In this document: positions 23,989-25,983 of the stretch, piece after piece | Layout: each line of letters begins with the position of its first letter | Numbering within the stretch: position 1 is the stretch's first letter | Virus record (IMG/VR): IMGVR_UViG_3300027974_000144 | Coordinates: 1 to 25,983 of that record | Reading direction: 5' to 3' (one strand) | Length of the DNA stretch: 25,983 nt | From: a virus | Position numbers and translations under genes: made by a program | Notes under the pieces: generated by a model | The model's database searches: none | What the model saw: only the letters and a program-made list of their open reading frames with translations | What the model was told of the DNA's origin: nothing

Positions 23989-25983
23989 GCAGGCTGTACG
24001 AGGTCATAAAGGATCCGATACCAAAGGACGTTATAGCTAAGGGCAACAAGGCTGGCTCGTGGGATTACGGATACAACCCCAAGTACGATGTAATTGTTAT
24101 CTCTAGGGACGGGACAATCGGACCGGTCTACGAGATTAATGGACTGAAGATAGCTCTGCCGTTCCCAAAAGAGGTAGATGACCGTGGTGGCAAGTGGGTT
24201 CCACAGGAGTACCCAAGGGAGCTGTCTAAGTTGAAGACAATATTCGACTGGAACAAGTATGACAACCAGTTCAAGGGAAAGTGGGTCGATTACATCGAGA
24301 CAGAGTTTGACAGGAGAGAGAACGGTTACTGGTTCTTCAACAAAAAACAAAAGACATACATTACCGGTACTCACTATATGTACCTACAGTGGACAAAGAT
24401 CGATATCGGTCTTCCAGAGTTTCGTGAGTCTAACCGCATATTCTTCATTTACTGGGAGGCATGCAAGGCCGACACAAGGTGCTTCGGCATGTGCTACCTA
24501 AAGAACAGGAGATCTGGATTCTCATTTATGAGCTCATCCGAGCTTGTGAATATGGGTACAATCACTAAGAATGCAAGGCTTGGCATATTGTCTAAGACAG
24601 GTAACGATGCCAAGGTAATGTTCACGGAGAAGGTAGTCCCTATCTCAAACAACTACCCATTCTTCTTCAAGCCGGTGCAGGATGGTATGGACAAGCCAAA
24701 GACTGAGCTAGGTTTCCGTGTTCCTGCGTCTAAGATTACCCGTAAGAACATGGACAAGAACGAGGAGGACATCGAGGGTCTTGACACGTCTATTGACTGG
24801 AAGAACACGGCAGACAACTCGTACGATGGAGAGAAGCTTAAACTACTAGTTCATGACGAGAGCGGTAAATGGCTACCACCGAATAACATTGAAAATAACT
24901 GGCGTGTCACAAAGACATGTCTACGCCTTGGTTCTAGGATCATTGGCAAGTGCATGATGGGATCTACCTCTAACGCACTAGACAAGGGTGGATCAAACTT
25001 TAAAGAAATATTTTACGACTCAGACCCAAGGAAGCGAAGCCAGAACGGGCAGACAAAGAGCGGGCTGTACGGCCTTTTTATCCCAATGGAGTGGAACTTC
25101 GAGGGATTCATCGACGAGCATGGATGGCCGGTACTTGAGAAGCCGGAAGAGCCGATCAAGGGTATAGACGGGGGATGGATATCCAACAGCGTTATCGACT
25201 ACTGGGAGAACGAGGTACAGTCATTGAAGTCTGACTCGGACGCACTGAACGAATTCTATCGTCAGTTTCCACGCACAGAGTCTCATGCATTCCGTGACGA
25301 GAGCAAGCAGTCTCTGTTTAACCTGACCAAGATATACCAGCAGATCGACTACAACGACTCCATGATCAAGGGCCAGATGATCACCCGTGGCAACTTTCAC
25401 TGGAAGAATGGAGAGAAGGACAGCGAGGTTATATGGACACCTGAGAACAGCGGCAGGTTTTACATATCTTGGTTCCCAGACAAGCACAACAATGTCATAG
25501 ACATCAACGGTAGAAAGAAGCCGGGAAACGAGCACATGGGAACATTTGGTTGTGACCCTTACGACATCTCTGGCACCGTAGGCGGAGGCGGGTCTAACGG
25601 ATCACTGCACGGTATGACCAAGTTCCACATGGACATCGGTCCCTGCAATCAGTTCTTCCTAGAGTACATCGCAAGGCCACAGACTGCCGAGATATTTTTT
25701 GAGGACGTTCTGATGGCATGCATATTCTACGGGATGCCTGTTCTGGCGGAGAACAACAAGCCAAGACTTCTTTATCATTTCAAGAACAGAGGTTACAGGG
25801 CATTTGCAGTAAACAGGCCAGACAAGCATATTTCTAAGCTCTCTAAGACAGAGATAGAGATAGGGGGGATACCCAACACCTCTGAGGACATTAAGCAGGC
25901 TCACGCATCGGCTATCGAGAGTTACATCGAGCAGCACGTGGGAATAGACATGGAAGGTACTTACAGGCCATCTGACGAGATGG
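23985..25983 (+). CDS. terL: Terminase large subunit, 3' end outside the window (666 codons seen)
   Basis: Starts MSRLYEVIKDPIPKDVIAKG. The packaging ATPase is recognised by KNRRSGFSFMSSSE at 173-186 in the position of the Walker A loop and LLVHDESG at 287-294 as Walker B (D291, E292). The nuclease half begins GTFGCDPYD, with D524 as the first metal-binding aspartate, followed by FFEDVLMACIFYGMPVLAEN. The protein powers DNA entry into the capsid and cuts concatemers. The Walker A loop is unusual: the usual GK[ST] is replaced by GFS. The frame stays open to the last base. Confidence 0.92.
   Translation, partial: MSRLYEVIKDPIPKDVIAKGNKAGSWDYGYNPKYDVIVISRDGTIGPVYEINGLKIALPFPKEVDDRGGKWVPQEYPRELSKLKTIFDWNKYDNQFKGKWVDYIETEFDRRENGYWFFNKKQKTYITGTHYMYLQWTKIDIGLPEFRESNRIFFIYWEACKADTRCFGMCYLKNRRSGFSFMSSSELVNMGTITKNARLGILSKTGNDAKVMFTEKVVPISNNYPFFFKPVQDGMDKPKTELGFRVPASKITRKNMDKNEEDIEGLDTSIDWKNTADNSYDGEKLKLLVHDESGKWLPPNNIENNWRVTKTCLRLGSRIIGKCMMGSTSNALDKGGSNFKEIFYDSDPRKRSQNGQTKSGLYGLFIPMEWNFEGFIDEHGWPVLEKPEEPIKGIDGGWISNSVIDYWENEVQSLKSDSDALNEFYRQFPRTESHAFRDESKQSLFNLTKIYQQIDYNDSMIKGQMITRGNFHWKNGEKDSEVIWTPENSGRFYISWFPDKHNNVIDINGRKKPGNEHMGTFGCDPYDISGTVGGGGSNGSLHGMTKFHMDIGPCNQFFLEYIARPQTAEIFFEDVLMACIFYGMPVLAENNKPRLLYHFKNRGYRAFAVNRPDKHISKLSKTEIEIGGIPNTSEDIKQAHASAIESYIEQHVGIDMEGTYRPSDEM

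Noticed and set aside
23679-24374. 231-codon minus-strand ORF
   Set aside because: Antisense shadow of the TerS candidate and terminase genes, whose sense frames have recognisable protein motifs.
1-25983. CRISPR array, integrase or insertion sequence
   Set aside because: No regularly spaced short repeats with unique spacers, no recombinase or transposase motif, and no terminal inverted repeats were seen.

Overview
The window is a piece of a tailed double-stranded DNA phage, almost certainly one that infects Bacteroidota. Three things point there: the promoters carry the Bacteroidota -7 element (TAnnTTTG or TAACATTG) instead of a sigma70 -10 box, starts are preceded by A-rich leaders or by no leader rather than by Shine-Dalgarno sites, and many small proteins belong to types that recur in Bacteroidota phages. 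No integrase, rRNA or tRNA is visible.

Layout. (1) Positions 1-7500, all on the minus strand, hold about 20 small, mostly unrecognised (probably early) genes. They are chained by ATGA overlaps and read from three promoters (about 7540, 5885 and 3275) of the form TTTG-N20-TAACATTG. (2) Positions 7500-8500 are a divergent, mostly non-coding region with direct repeats, a GC-rich island, a 24-bp palindrome, a 44-residue gene and a terminator, a plausible control or origin region. (3) Positions 8506-25983 on the plus strand are the late region: a YkuD-like lysis enzyme, a GIY-YIG homing endonuclease, many tiny lysine-rich proteins, GroEL and GroES, small beta-rich structural proteins, two long fibre or adhesin genes, an HNH endonuclease, holin and spanin candidates, a GroES-like protein, a TerS candidate and the terminase large subunit, which runs off the end. 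One minus-strand MarR-like regulator (13176-13643) sits inside it.

The most striking content is RNA. Four gene junctions of the minus-strand operon (5400-5466, 6309-6364, 6774-6833, 7182-7231) each hold a complete type I hammerhead ribozyme. Each has a GGTTAA/TTAACC stem I, a CUGANGA core, GAAA and a C17 cleavage site, and stems II and III differ between copies while keeping their pairing. Cleavage would cut the polycistronic transcript just after one stop codon and leave the next gene with an almost constant 18-21 nt A-rich leader. Farther down the operon, 2239-2483 holds two contiguous units of about 120 nt with four hairpins each and a 6-bp kissing-loop interaction that co-varies between units (CCAACA/TGTTGG against CCAGCA/TGCTGG). 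The operon thus looks punctuated by self-cleaving and structured RNAs.

The plus-strand genes use a different promoter logic: TATCTTTG or a close variant, usually exactly four bases before ATG, which predicts leaderless mRNAs. Several of these promoters follow a terminator or a palindrome, so the late region is built of small separately controlled modules.
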